Counted from the stretch's first letter, positions 1 through 7,084 are shown. The stretch: DNA of 12,775 nucleotides from Candidatus Tayloriibacteriota bacterium (GCA_026395095.1 JAPLZI010000043.1:1519-14293), one strand, 5' to 3'. Notes: a model not told the origin generated them from the letters alone. Translations and numbers: made by a program.

Positions 1-827
1 TACATCATCCCCTCAGAATATGAATCGACTGTTGACCACAGTTTCGGATCATCCCAAGCATCTCCCCCGAGCCATGTAGAAACCTTCAGGCCAACTTCCT
101 GGGACTGTTTGAGTGCCACGATAGATTCAGCTGTATACCCAAGGAAATATACAGCATCAGGTTTGGCAACTTTGATTTTTGTTATGCTTGTTCTTACATC
201 ATTACTATTTTGTACAAATCCTTCATCGGCAACAACCTGGCCACCCAGATTAGCGAATTCCTGTATAAAGACCTTTTTAATACCATCAGCCCAATCAGTC
301 TTTGAATAAAAGACTGCAACTTTTTTCTTCCCTAACGTGTTATAAAGATATTTTGCTGCAAACACACCTTGATAGTTATCAGAGGGATAATTCCTAAAAA
401 TATAATCACCGGCAGTAGTAATAGATGGGTTCGAAGAACAATACGATAGCACAGGTATTTTTGCTTGTTCGGCCATTTGAGTAAATGCCATGGTTTCTCC
501 AGAACAAGCTCCGCCGAGTATCGCAGAAACATGATCGATATTAATTAGCTTATTTGCCGCACTTGAAGAAGGAGCGCCGCTGCATTTACCATCTTCATAA
601 ATCACTTGCAATGATCTACCATCTATCCCACCGCTTGCATTTACTTCATCAACTGCAATCTGTACTGCTGACTGCGCATTCTGACCAATATTGGACGCGC
701 TTCCAGTCAACGGTCCAATAAAACCAATTTTGATCGGCCCATTATCGATAGTCTTTCTGTTAGCAACAACAAGAATAATGACCACCACCACAACTACCCC
801 CACGATCCACCAAGTTGATTTTTTCAC
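1..827 (-). CDS. Branched-chain amino acid-type ABC transporter substrate-binding protein, copy 1 (3' end outside window)
   Basis: The minus strand reads open from a GTG at 827 to the window edge (about 275 codons), so the C-terminus is missing. Residues 1-6 are charged or polar (VKKSTW) and residues 7-22 form a hydrophobic helix. No lipobox cysteine follows, so the protein is probably anchored by, or exported through, this helix. From residue about 30 it has the type I periplasmic-binding fold of the LivJ/LivK family: GPIKIGFIGPLTG strand, VDEVNASGGIDGR, YEDGKC, then a GGACSGE loop. Cys82 and Cys108 correspond to the disulfide pair of leucine-binding proteins. The loop YCSSNPSIT sits where LivJ contacts the ligand. 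The ligand cannot be read from sequence, and no permease or ATPase gene is in the window. The GTG start is chosen because the whole N-terminus matches the two neighbouring paralogs. No Shine-Dalgarno is seen. Confidence 0.87.
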   Translation of the reverse strand, partial: MKKSTWWIVGVVVVVVIILVVANRKTIDNGPIKIGFIGPLTGSASNIGQNAQSAVQIAVDEVNASGGIDGRSLQVIYEDGKCSGAPSSSAANKLINIDHVSAILGGACSGETMAFTQMAEQAKIPVLSYCSSNPSITTAGDYIFRNYPSDNYQGVFAAKYLYNTLGKKKVAVFYSKTDWADGIKKVFIQEFANLGGQVVADEGFVQNSNDVRTSITKIKVAKPDAVYFLGYTAESIVALKQSQEVGLKVSTWLGGDAWDDPKLWSTVDSYSEGMM

Positions 828-939
828 GGATTTATAAGGTTAAATTAATGTTTAAATATAACCACTATATAAGGTTAAATTAATGTTTAAATATAACCAC
901 TATATGGTTATTTTCGCAATCCACAGTTAATCCCCAGAA
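828..939 (-). promoter_or_regulatory. Promoter and operator-like block of binding-protein copy 1
   Basis: On the minus strand a -35 TTGCGA (914-919) and a -10 TTATAT (891-896) are separated by 17 bases. ATAACC and GGTTAT (inverted, around 894-910) flank the spacer. The block is nearly identical to the one upstream of copy 3 (3752-3828), except for a 35-bp tandem duplication between the -10 box and the gene. That duplication brings a second -10-like TTATAT at 856-861, closer to the gene. The shared block implies common regulation; the regulator is unknown. Confidence 0.6.
834..903. repeat. 35-bp perfect tandem duplication in promoter of binding-protein copy 1
   Basis: Positions 834-868 and 869-903 are identical 35-base units, beginning ATAAGGTTAAATTAATG and ending ATAACCACTAT. 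The same unit occurs once upstream of copy 3 (3757-3791). The unit contains the -10 hexamer and half of the palindrome, so the duplication adds another potential operator half-site and -10 box. Confidence 0.9.
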
Positions 940-1044
940 TACTCTTCTTTTGTTTGAAAATCTTCATTATTTCTTGAACAAAAATTCATTAAAATTTGAA
1001 CTTTTCTTCATCAGGATTTTATCTCACTCTGATAGACTACAATA
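940..1044 (+). promoter_or_regulatory. AT-rich upstream region of the MazF-like gene with a probable leaderless -10
   Basis: The stretch is AT-rich and has no ORF that looks like an antitoxin. TAGACT at 1033-1038 ends six bases before the ATG at 1045, and TACAAT overlaps it at 1038-1043. Either would start transcription at or next to the ATG. No convincing -35 at 17 bases and no Shine-Dalgarno are visible. TTGAAC at 996-1001 is too far upstream to pair with these boxes. Confidence 0.35.
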
Positions 1045-1506
1045 ATGCAGGAAGAATATATTAAAGATTTCGATTCTTGGAATGAATACGCTAAGAAACT
1101 CGATAAGACTGAACCTGACGGTTTTTTTCGTGCCCGCGAAATATGGTGGTGTGCCCTTGGCGTAAATATTGGATCAGAGCAGGATGGCAAAAACGATAAT
1201 TTTGTAAGACCAGTGCTAGTTTTGTACAAGATAAGATATAACCTTGCATTAATTGTTCCGCTTACAAGCAAAATCGCTGATCATGAGGACAGAATTACAT
1301 TTGAGATAAGTTCTGGAAAATATCAGATACTACTATCACAGTTAAGAACAGTAAGTGCCAAACGGTTATTACGAAATATCGGCTACATTAGAAAGGAGAC
1401 TTATAAAGAAAGTCTCATAAAATTGGCAATAACACTATTGAAAGCCTCTACAGAAAACGAAACCCCGCCAATAAGCGGGGAATCTCGGAGCCCGAAGGCA
1501 TCGTGA
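1045..1506 (+). CDS. MazF/PemK-family toxin-like protein, no adjacent antitoxin
   Basis: A 153-residue protein. Residues 30-60 carry the family hallmark: REIWWCALGVNIGSEQ, then RPVLVL (55-60). This is followed by VPLTS (71-75) and SQLRTVSAKRL (98-108). Together these are the strands and conserved Arg, Ser/Thr and Gln positions of the MazF/PemK/CcdB-like endoribonuclease fold. Characterised members cut mRNA and are neutralised by a co-transcribed antitoxin. Residues 1-28 form an extra charged N-terminal helix compared with the roughly 110-residue MazF core. The last 18 or so residues (low complexity, from TENETPP) are encoded by terminator-like DNA and may be non-essential. No antitoxin gene lies within 200 bases on either side. 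The protein may therefore be an orphan, have a distant partner, or serve another role. It is convergent with binding-protein copy 2 and divergent from copy 1. Confidence 0.83.
   Translation: MQEEYIKDFDSWNEYAKKLDKTEPDGFFRAREIWWCALGVNIGSEQDGKNDNFVRPVLVLYKIRYNLALIVPLTSKIADHEDRITFEISSGKYQILLSQLRTVSAKRLLRNIGYIRKETYKESLIKLAITLLKASTENETPPISGESRSPKAS
1453..1480 (-). terminator. Rho-independent terminator for the minus-strand binding-protein operon
   Basis: CCCCGC (1463-1468) and GCGGGG (1475-1480) form a perfect 6-bp stem with a 6-base loop. Read on the minus strand, the stem is followed by TTTCGTTTTC (1462-1453). It would end transcripts coming from copies 3 and 2. It lies inside the 3' end of the toxin gene on the other strand, so the two convergent transcription units overlap here. 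Confidence 0.6.
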
Positions 1507-1569
1507 CTGAAGTATAACATTTGAAATATTCATGTCAATCATTAACTGCTATTCAACTAAGCCCTTAAC

Positions 1570-2579
1570 CTAATTCTGCACAACAGGCGTCGCTACACCA
1601 TCCTTAATGACCTTGAGAACATGTCCCCCAATCCTGTTTCCATCGGAATCAATGGTCAGTTTTCCTGAAGCGCCATCATAATCCTTGATAGTCCTCACCC
1701 ATGCGGCGATTTTTTCAGGATCGTTACCAAATTTCACCAGTCCATCGCGCAGAATATACACAAGGTCATATTGTGCTTCAGTATATGCTTTATAGTCCAG
1801 GCACCAGAAACTACGTGATCAGCCATCAGTGGAACAACCCACTTTAATTGAGCGAGATTGGTCAAAATACGTTGAGATGTTGCTGGAGATTGCGGAGCTA
1901 TGAACAATGCATCTGGCTTGGCAGCACGAATTTTTGTGAGAACTGAACGAAAATCGGTTGTTGATTCAGGATATTCTTCGTGGATGATCGTACCGACAGA
2001 TTCCGGATAATTCTTTGTGAACGCATTATACAGACCCAAGGCATAATCAGAATTCTCCTGCAGGAATCCTATCTTTTTCCAACCCTTGGAAATTGCCATC
2101 TCTGCAAGAACCAGTCCTTCCGTGTCATCGTTAGCTATGGTTCTTACGAACATTTGACTTTTATTATTAAGAGCCGGGCTGGTTGCTGAACCGGAGATAA
2201 GAAAGACTTTATCCTTATCCGTAATCGGCAACACTGATAGAACCGAGCCACTACAACTAGACCCGATAACTATCTTAACTTTATCAATATCAATCAGTTT
2301 TTGGACTGCACTGACAGATTTCGCCGGAGTACATTGGTCATCCTCATATAGGATAGACAGTGGACGGCCGTTAACGCCGCCGGCATCATTGACTTCACTT
2401 ACGGCAATATCGGTAACTTGCTTCATCAATTCACCAAGAGCAACGACGTTTCCAGAAAGCGGTGTAATCATTCCGATCTTAATCGGCCCAGTTTCCGTCG
2501 ATCTCGTAGTCCCGGAAATCACTAGAATGATGACTACCACTACTACAACCCCCACGATCCACCAAGTTGATTTTTTCAT
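1570..2579 (-). pseudogene. Substrate-binding protein, copy 2, disrupted by internal deletion and frameshift
   Basis: From the ATG at 2579 the frame encodes a normal family N-terminus: anchor helix 7-22, GPIKIGMITPLSG, Cys83/Cys109 pair, and KPDALFIAP at about 218-226. It continues to about codon 261 (SGAW). After that the frame becomes non-homologous and stops near 1734. Family sequence resumes in another frame (DYKAYTEAQYDLVYILRDGL and onward) and runs to a TAG at 1570. Compared with intact copy 3, roughly 40 residues between the VSGAW region and DYKAY are missing. They would form part of the C-terminal lobe around the hinge. The switch lies near 1795-1810. Because both the reading frame and a structural segment are lost, this is probably a decaying gene rather than programmed frameshifting. 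Collapse of similar sequences in an assembly is the alternative. It sits 32 bases downstream of copy 3, probably in the same transcript. Confidence 0.8.
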
Positions 2580-2611
2580 GAATTAAAGCTGATTTAGGTA
2601 GTGATAAATAA

Positions 2612-3751
2612 TTACTGCTTATTTAACAGTTCTTTGGTCTCACCAGAAATCACATAATTCGTGAAAAATGGACCTCCAGTGACATCGCCGTTAGAATTGA
2701 ATCGATATTTACCGATAACGCCATCATATTCTGGCATATCATACAGATACTGCTTAATCTTGTCTGGATCATATCCGACAGCAGAAATAGCATCGGCGAT
2801 TATGTGCGTTCGATCATAAGAGGCTCCGAATTCAAAGTCGTTGGCAGCTTTATTCCCAAAACGCTGTTTATATGTATCCAGCAAAATCTGGAGCCTGGAA
2901 CTGATTTTTGTTGAATCGCTTATTATTATTCCATCAAGATAACCCTTGCCGGTTGCATATGCATCTGGCGTCCCGAGTGAGAAATTGCCATGAACAGCGA
3001 TCTTGACGCCAGCCTCACGCAACTGCTTGACGAACAACGCACCTGTTTTCCCCGAACTTGCCGGATTGATATAAACCACATCCGCACCACTCTGTTTGAC
3101 CTTCGCTACATAACTTCGGAAATCCGTCGTGCCACCTGTAAATGTTTCATCCAGAACTATGGAGGCACTGCTCGAAGCAATAATCCCCTTCATGATGTTA
3201 CGAACACCCTGTGAGTAATCGCTATTTTCAGAAACGATTGCGACCTTCTTATAGTTCTTATCGAGAATAGTCTGTGCATCAAGTTTAGCCACATCAGAGT
3301 CTGACGGTGAATTCCTAAAAATATAATCGCCTGAGTTGCTTATCGCCGGGTTAGAAGAAAATGCAGAGAAAAGTAAGACTTTGTTTTTTTCTGCTATCGG
3401 TGCAACCGCCAATGTTTCGGCACTGCATACTCCGCCCAGAATAACCTTGACCTTGTCGATATTAATGAGTTTTTGTATCGCAAGAGTTGCATCTTTTCCG
3501 GTGCATTTGCCATCTTCGTAGATAACACTGATGGGTTGATTTTTGAATTTGTCAGATAAATTTATCTCTTCAACAGCCATTATCACTGCATTCTTTTCAG
3601 TTTCGCCGAAAGAAGCCCCGTCTCCGGATAGAGGGCCGATGAATCCTATCGTAATAGGTCCTGTCTTCGTCGATTTCGTTGTTCCAGAAATCACTAGAAT
3701 AATGACCACCACCACAACAATCCCCACAATCCACCAAGTTGATTTTTTCAC
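2612..3751 (-). CDS. Branched-chain amino acid-type ABC transporter substrate-binding protein, copy 3 (intact)
   Basis: A complete 379-residue protein of usual family length, starting at GTG 3751. It has an N-terminal membrane helix (7-22) after a KK pair and no lipobox. The type I periplasmic-binding domain runs from about 31 to 370. Visible family features are GPITIGFIGPLSGDGASFG, YEDGKC with Cys83 and Cys109 as the likely disulfide, FSSNPAIS in the ligand cleft, VAIVSENSDYSQG at the start of the second lobe, and FEFGASYDRTHIIADAI near the hinge. In characterised systems such proteins bind leucine, isoleucine, valine or related compounds outside the membrane and deliver them to LivHMGF-type transporters. 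No transporter gene is nearby, so the ligand and partner are unknown. The start is fixed by identity with copy 1 and by the promoter 29 bases upstream. Copy 2 follows 32 bases downstream. Confidence 0.93.
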   Translation of the reverse strand: MKKSTWWIVGIVVVVVIILVISGTTKSTKTGPITIGFIGPLSGDGASFGETEKNAVIMAVEEINLSDKFKNQPISVIYEDGKCTGKDATLAIQKLINIDKVKVILGGVCSAETLAVAPIAEKNKVLLFSAFSSNPAISNSGDYIFRNSPSDSDVAKLDAQTILDKNYKKVAIVSENSDYSQGVRNIMKGIIASSSASIVLDETFTGGTTDFRSYVAKVKQSGADVVYINPASSGKTGALFVKQLREAGVKIAVHGNFSLGTPDAYATGKGYLDGIIISDSTKISSRLQILLDTYKQRFGNKAANDFEFGASYDRTHIIADAISAVGYDPDKIKQYLYDMPEYDGVIGKYRFNSNGDVTGGPFFTNYVISGETKELLNKQ

Positions 3752-3756
3752 GGATT

Positions 3757-3828
3757 TATAAGGTTAAATTAATGTTTAAATATAACCACTATGTGGTTAT
3801 TTTCGCAATCCACAGTTAATCCCCAGAA
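3757..3828 (-). promoter_or_regulatory. Promoter of binding-protein copy 3 with palindrome in the spacer
   Basis: The minus strand has TTGCGA (3803-3808), a 17-base spacer, and TTATAT (3780-3785). Transcription would start near 3773, about 22 bases before the GTG. A perfect 19-bp palindrome, ATAACCAC-TAT-GTGGTTAT (3782-3800), fills the spacer and overlaps the -10 box. This is a typical place for a repressor operator. The same block precedes copy 1. It begins only a few bases beyond the stop codon of the upstream PBP2 gene. Confidence 0.6.
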
Positions 3829-3834
3829 CAGGGC

Positions 3835-5499
3835 TTATTTGAAATACTCCGGCGTATTCTTATTCATCCACTCCAACTGGTTCGACATCACCGCCGCCGC
3901 GCCGATGAGGTTATGTACAGAGCCGTGCTCCAGAATAACTACGAAGGCATAGTGCGGATCAGTATACGGCCAAAAACCAGTTATCCATGAATTCACATTC
4001 GCTTTTAACGACCCCAATTCTGCCGTTCCAGATTTTCCCGCTATTTCAACGAAGGGTTTATTCAAGGCCACGCTTGTCCCAAGTTTTACACTCAATCTCA
4101 TTCCCTCGTGTATGATATTAAAATATTTTTGTGGCAGATCGATCGTACGCTCTATCTGCGGCGTTTGATTTTTAATAATGCTCGGCACCAACAACTTTCC
4201 GTCATTTGCCAAAGCCGCCACTGCCCTCACTATTTGCACTGGCGTAACCTGCGTACCGTATTGGCCGATAACCGAGTGATAAGTGTCTCCCAGATACCAT
4301 GATTCCTTGAATGTAGCTTGTTTCCAAGCCGGACTTGAAATTACCCCATTAGGGCCTGTAAAAAAAGATTCCGGAACAGCTTCCCCCAGGCCAAACATTC
4401 TCAAATATTTATCTATATTGGCTATACCTAGACCTTTCTGATCTTTGTATCCCCCGCCGATAATATAGAAATATGCGTCCGAAGAAACTGCGATGGCGTG
4501 GCGCATATCGAGTGGCCCGTGATTCTTCCAGTCTCTGAACACATTGATGACTTCAGGGTCATACGGATTTGGCACTTCGACAGATCCCGTCGTCATAATG
4601 ACAGTTGAAGCATCTATTATATTTTCATTCAATGCACCCATGGCGACATATGGTTTTATGATCGAACCAGGGGTATAGAGTCCACCGACTGCACGGTCCA
4701 AAAATAGCAGATTTGGATTATTCAATTGTGCCTTCACTTTTACCTGATCAGTTCTGTCTGACATTATTTGTGGACTATATTCAGGATAGCTTGTCACAGC
4801 TAAAACTTCCCCGTTACGGACATCCATAATAATTCCAGCGCCGCCTTTAAAATCATATTCGCTGGCTATGGCCTTGATGCTCTCATAGAGTCCGGATTGG
4901 ACCCGGCTATCTATGGAAAGAGTAATCGTTTCTCCTCGCTCCGGCGGACGAACCACATTTTCCGAAACAATTCCGCCTCGAGCATCAGTCTCAACTAAGC
5001 GCGAACCATTTTCACCAGTCAATCTTTCATTAAAATATTTTTCGATGCCGTCAACACCCTCGAAGTCATCTCTATAATAAAATCCATTTTTGTCCTTGGA
5101 TGGATACTGAACATAACCAAGGACATGCGAGAGTCCTGGAAGATCTATATATTTGCGTTGCGGTATCGCATCCTCACCTTCGTTCTTTCCAGGAGCATTC
5201 CAGGTAAGTGGCATTTCATTCCTGTCAAAAACCGCTCCTCGGCTGGCAAAGATCGGCACAGGATTGAGCAGGTTATTTTGGCTTCGCTTTAGATATTCAC
5301 TGCCTTGGACGACCTGCAGATTTATCGCCTGACCCAAGAATATGACGAGAATTAAAGCAAAAAACACTCCAACACCGATAAGTGCACCGCGGGATATCGG
5401 CTTTTCCAGCCGCCCCTCGAATTGGCTTTGGTCATATTTAGGAATATTGCTCGAATCCAGAAGGATCTCATCCGGATCGATTTCTCGGCCTCTAGTCAT
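3835..5499 (-). CDS. mrdA: Class B penicillin-binding protein, PBP2-like transpeptidase
   Basis: A 554-residue bitopic membrane protein that would cross-link peptidoglycan as a D,D-transpeptidase, in rod-shape elongation if it is a true PBP2. A cytoplasmic tail (1-37) is followed by one membrane helix (38-60). The PBP dimerisation/pedestal domain includes RGAVFDRN (87-94) and a DGIEKYFNERLTG block (150-162). The transpeptidase domain carries all three active-site motifs: SIIK (Ser279 nucleophile, Lys282), SSD (339-341, as SxN/D), and KSGT (489-492). The SxD version and overall order favour PBP2 over PBP3/FtsI. The length is somewhat short of a typical 600-residue PBP2, mainly in the pedestal. 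An extended -10, TGATATCAT (TATCAT at 5506-5511), ends six bases before the ATG, so the mRNA may be leaderless. No rodA or mreC is adjacent. Confidence 0.92.
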   Translation of the reverse strand: MTRGREIDPDEILLDSSNIPKYDQSQFEGRLEKPISRGALIGVGVFFALILVIFLGQAINLQVVQGSEYLKRSQNNLLNPVPIFASRGAVFDRNEMPLTWNAPGKNEGEDAIPQRKYIDLPGLSHVLGYVQYPSKDKNGFYYRDDFEGVDGIEKYFNERLTGENGSRLVETDARGGIVSENVVRPPERGETITLSIDSRVQSGLYESIKAIASEYDFKGGAGIIMDVRNGEVLAVTSYPEYSPQIMSDRTDQVKVKAQLNNPNLLFLDRAVGGLYTPGSIIKPYVAMGALNENIIDASTVIMTTGSVEVPNPYDPEVINVFRDWKNHGPLDMRHAIAVSSDAYFYIIGGGYKDQKGLGIANIDKYLRMFGLGEAVPESFFTGPNGVISSPAWKQATFKESWYLGDTYHSVIGQYGTQVTPVQIVRAVAALANDGKLLVPSIIKNQTPQIERTIDLPQKYFNIIHEGMRLSVKLGTSVALNKPFVEIAGKSGTAELGSLKANVNSWITGFWPYTDPHYAFVVILEHGSVHNLIGAAAVMSNQLEWMNKNTPEYFK

Positions 5500-5617
5500 G
5501 TTTCGATGATATCACAAAGTTGTTACGAAAGCGGAATAAGAAACATCATCCAGAAGAACATTCCCAGCGGGAGCCATCATATTATGGTTCTTCTTTAGGC
5601 ACAAAATCGATACAGCA
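5500..5617. promoter_or_regulatory. Divergent intergenic region between pbp2 and prsW
   Basis: This 118-base region holds the predicted extended -10 of pbp2 (5506-5514, minus strand) and the left arm of a 31-bp inverted repeat. It also has a TATTAT (5580-5585) that could serve as a -10 for prsW, although no clear -35 is at the right distance. A smaller imperfect hairpin, AGCCAT/ATGGTT, lies around 5572-5589. Confidence 0.35.
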
Positions 5618-5653
5618 GTGGAGTTCTTCTGGATGATGTTTCTTATTCCGCTT
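5529..5653. repeat. Perfect 31-bp inverted repeat spanning the start of prsW
   Basis: Positions 5529-5559 and 5623-5653 are exact reverse complements, 31 of 31, separated by 63 bases. The right arm is coding sequence for residues 2 to 12 of the PrsW-like protein. The left arm lies in the pbp2-prsW gap. An RNA starting upstream of the left arm would fold the start region into a very stable stem. Confidence 0.92.
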
Positions 5654-6379
5654 CCTGCCATACTTATATTGGTCTATAATACACCCATGACTGGATCCCA
5701 ATTTGCTGGAGCTCTTTTGGTAGGACTTATTCCCTCTCTTCTATGGCTTTTCTTTTGGATGCGCGAGGACGCTGATCAACCCGAGCCGCGGTCCCTTCTG
5801 GCCGGATGTTTCTTTGCTGGAATGTTCACAGTCGTTGTCGCGATATTCGCAGAACAATATATAGGAGTAATAGTTAACGATATTTCTCTCAAATACACTC
5901 TATGGTCAGGGATCGAGGAGATCTTCAAATTTGCAGCCGTTGCTCTGGTCGCGCTCTTCACTCGTCACAATGATGAGCCTATAGATGCAATGGTTTACTG
6001 CATCGCCGTCGCCCTTGGTTTCGCAGCGCTCGAAAATGCGCTTTTCGTTATGGCACCGCTTTCACACGGCGAACTAGCAACTAGCATCATTCATGGAAAT
6101 TTGCGCTCGATAGGCGCCACACTCGTTCATGTGGTTTCTTCCGCTATCATCGGCTTCAGTTTAGGCCTAACTTTCTATCGCGGTCATGCCATGAAATTCC
6201 TCTCTTTGGTAATTGGGCTTATAGTGGCTGTGGCCATTCATACTTCATTCAACCTTTCTATCATAAATGCCGGTCCGACTGACACGCTCAAGGCCTTTGG
6301 TTGGATCTGGGGTGCCGTCGTCGTCATGATTATCCTATTCGAGGAAGTAAAGGCTGTGAGGCCAAAGCTAGTCACCTAG
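5618..6379 (+). CDS. PrsW-family intramembrane metalloprotease
   Basis: A 253-residue, strongly hydrophobic protein with about seven or eight membrane helices. The PrsW motifs occur in order: EEIFK (Glu100, Glu101, Lys104), GFAALEN (Glu139, Asn140), a conserved histidine in a helix (His171 in ATLVHVV), and HTSFN (His208, Asn212). A short PEP (55-57) after the second helix is also typical. The Glu and His residues are the presumed metal ligands and catalytic residues. In Bacillus PrsW makes the first cut in an anti-sigma factor; family members elsewhere have unknown substrates. No sigma or anti-sigma gene is in the window. The start is uncertain: GTG at 5618 gives the longest frame, while ATG at 5633 has GGAG nine bases upstream. 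Both lie at the inverted repeat. Confidence 0.87.
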   Translation: MEFFWMMFLIPLPAILILVYNTPMTGSQFAGALLVGLIPSLLWLFFWMREDADQPEPRSLLAGCFFAGMFTVVVAIFAEQYIGVIVNDISLKYTLWSGIEEIFKFAAVALVALFTRHNDEPIDAMVYCIAVALGFAALENALFVMAPLSHGELATSIIHGNLRSIGATLVHVVSSAIIGFSLGLTFYRGHAMKFLSLVIGLIVAVAIHTSFNLSIINAGPTDTLKAFGWIWGAVVVMIILFEEVKAVRPKLVT

Positions 6380-6386
6380 ATGTCAC

Positions 6387-6416
6387 TTGAATTTATTACG
6401 GCATATCGAGTATAAT
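6387..6416 (+). promoter_or_regulatory. Promoter of the hsp20 gene
   Basis: TTGAAT (6387-6392), an 18-base spacer, and a consensus TATAAT (6411-6416). The start would be near 6423, leaving a leader of about 33 bases before the ATG. No heat-shock inverted repeat (CIRCE or HAIR type) was seen. This is the best match to the housekeeping consensus in the window. Confidence 0.65.
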
Positions 6417-6455
6417 AGTATCTCATTAACAACTCTTTCATAACACATTAACAAC

Positions 6456-6941
6456 ATGTCCAAAGACAAAAGATCATTCTTCGATAAACTGACAGGTGCA
6501 GTGCGCATGGATGATGAGGATGAGCGCGAGGAAACATCAGTCACTAAACGCAGCACAAAAAACGGCCACAATGACGAATCCAGTTCATGGATTGACGAGG
6601 AATCCGACAAGGACGCTGAACTGACTGTTGATGTGTACCAAACATCCGACATGATCGTAGTAAAGAGCATGATTGCCGGTGTTAGGCCAGAAGATTTGGA
6701 TGTTTCCATCACACGCGATTCTGTGACTATCCGCGGCAAGCGTGAAGAGGAACGTGTTAGCGATAATGATGACTACCTCATGCGCGAGCTCTACTGGGGT
6801 GCATTCTCGAGAACTGTTTCGTTGCCTGAAGAGATCGATGTTGACGAGGCAGAGGCTATAGAAAAGCACGGCCTGCTTATCCTGAAGTTGCCAAAACTAG
6901 ACAAGAGACGCCTTTCGAAACTGAAAGTTAAGACAGTTTAA
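6456..6941 (+). CDS. Small heat-shock protein, Hsp20/alpha-crystallin family
   Basis: A 161-residue ATP-independent chaperone that would bind unfolding proteins in the cytoplasm as an oligomer. Residues 1-54 form an unusually charged arm rich in Asp, Glu, Lys and Ser, unlike the hydrophobic arm of many relatives. The alpha-crystallin domain covers about 55-150: VDVYQTSDMIVVKSMIAGVR (58-77), VTIRGKREEE (90-99), YWGAFSRTVSLPEEID (113-128), and the family signature HGLLILKLPK (138-147). The C-terminal tail is short and has only LKV as a possible I-x-I-like anchor. The ATG at 6456 has no Shine-Dalgarno (TTAACAAC precedes it). The gene is convergent with gyrB across a branched inverted-repeat element. 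Confidence 0.93.
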   Translation: MSKDKRSFFDKLTGAVRMDDEDEREETSVTKRSTKNGHNDESSSWIDEESDKDAELTVDVYQTSDMIVVKSMIAGVRPEDLDVSITRDSVTIRGKREEERVSDNDDYLMRELYWGAFSRTVSLPEEIDVDEAEAIEKHGLLILKLPKLDKRRLSKLKVKTV

Positions 6942-6955
6942 TAAATAAGCATCAT

Positions 6956-7084
6956 AAAGAACGGTAGCGAATGGCTTTCTCGATACGCGGGAAGTTTTCT
7001 GCAGAAAACTTCCCTAATCCTCGGTGATTCCCTGCTGGGAATCACCTGTGGACATATCTCGAAATACATTCGCTACCGTTCTTT
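6956..7084. repeat. Branched inverted-repeat element between hsp20 and gyrB
   Basis: An outer perfect 18-bp inverted repeat (6956-6973 with 7067-7084) encloses two separate hairpins. One is a 26-base perfect palindrome at 6989-7014, centred on CTGCAG. The other, at 7023-7046, has a 10-bp stem (GGTGATTCCC with GGGAATCACC) and a TGCT loop. Between them, TTTCTCGATA (6976-6985) can partly pair with TATCTCGAAA (7055-7064). The whole folds as a Y or T shape on either strand. It separates two convergent genes and may act as a two-way terminator, a structured RNA, or a small mobile or foldback element. No long T-run follows on either strand. Confidence 0.88.

Noticed and set aside
914..928. AATCCACA as a DnaA box (also at 3807-3814)
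   Set aside because: It differs from TTATCCACA at two positions, occurs singly in a promoter -35 region, and there is no origin-like cluster.
1011..1271. Minus-strand ORF opposite the MazF-like gene as a candidate antitoxin
   Set aside because: It is antisense to conserved MazF coding sequence, has no antitoxin-like DNA-binding motif, and looks like a frame shadow.
1570..1761. Separate small minus-strand gene of 63 residues
   Set aside because: Its sequence is the C-terminal part of the binding-protein family in a shifted frame, so it belongs to the disrupted copy 2.
1795..1810. Programmed ribosomal frameshift in copy 2
   Set aside because: There is no slippery heptamer or following stem, and about 40 family residues are missing, which a frameshift would not restore.
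6956..7084. CRISPR repeats or an attachment site
   Set aside because: There are no direct repeats or spacers, no cas or integrase gene, and the tRNA gene is far away.
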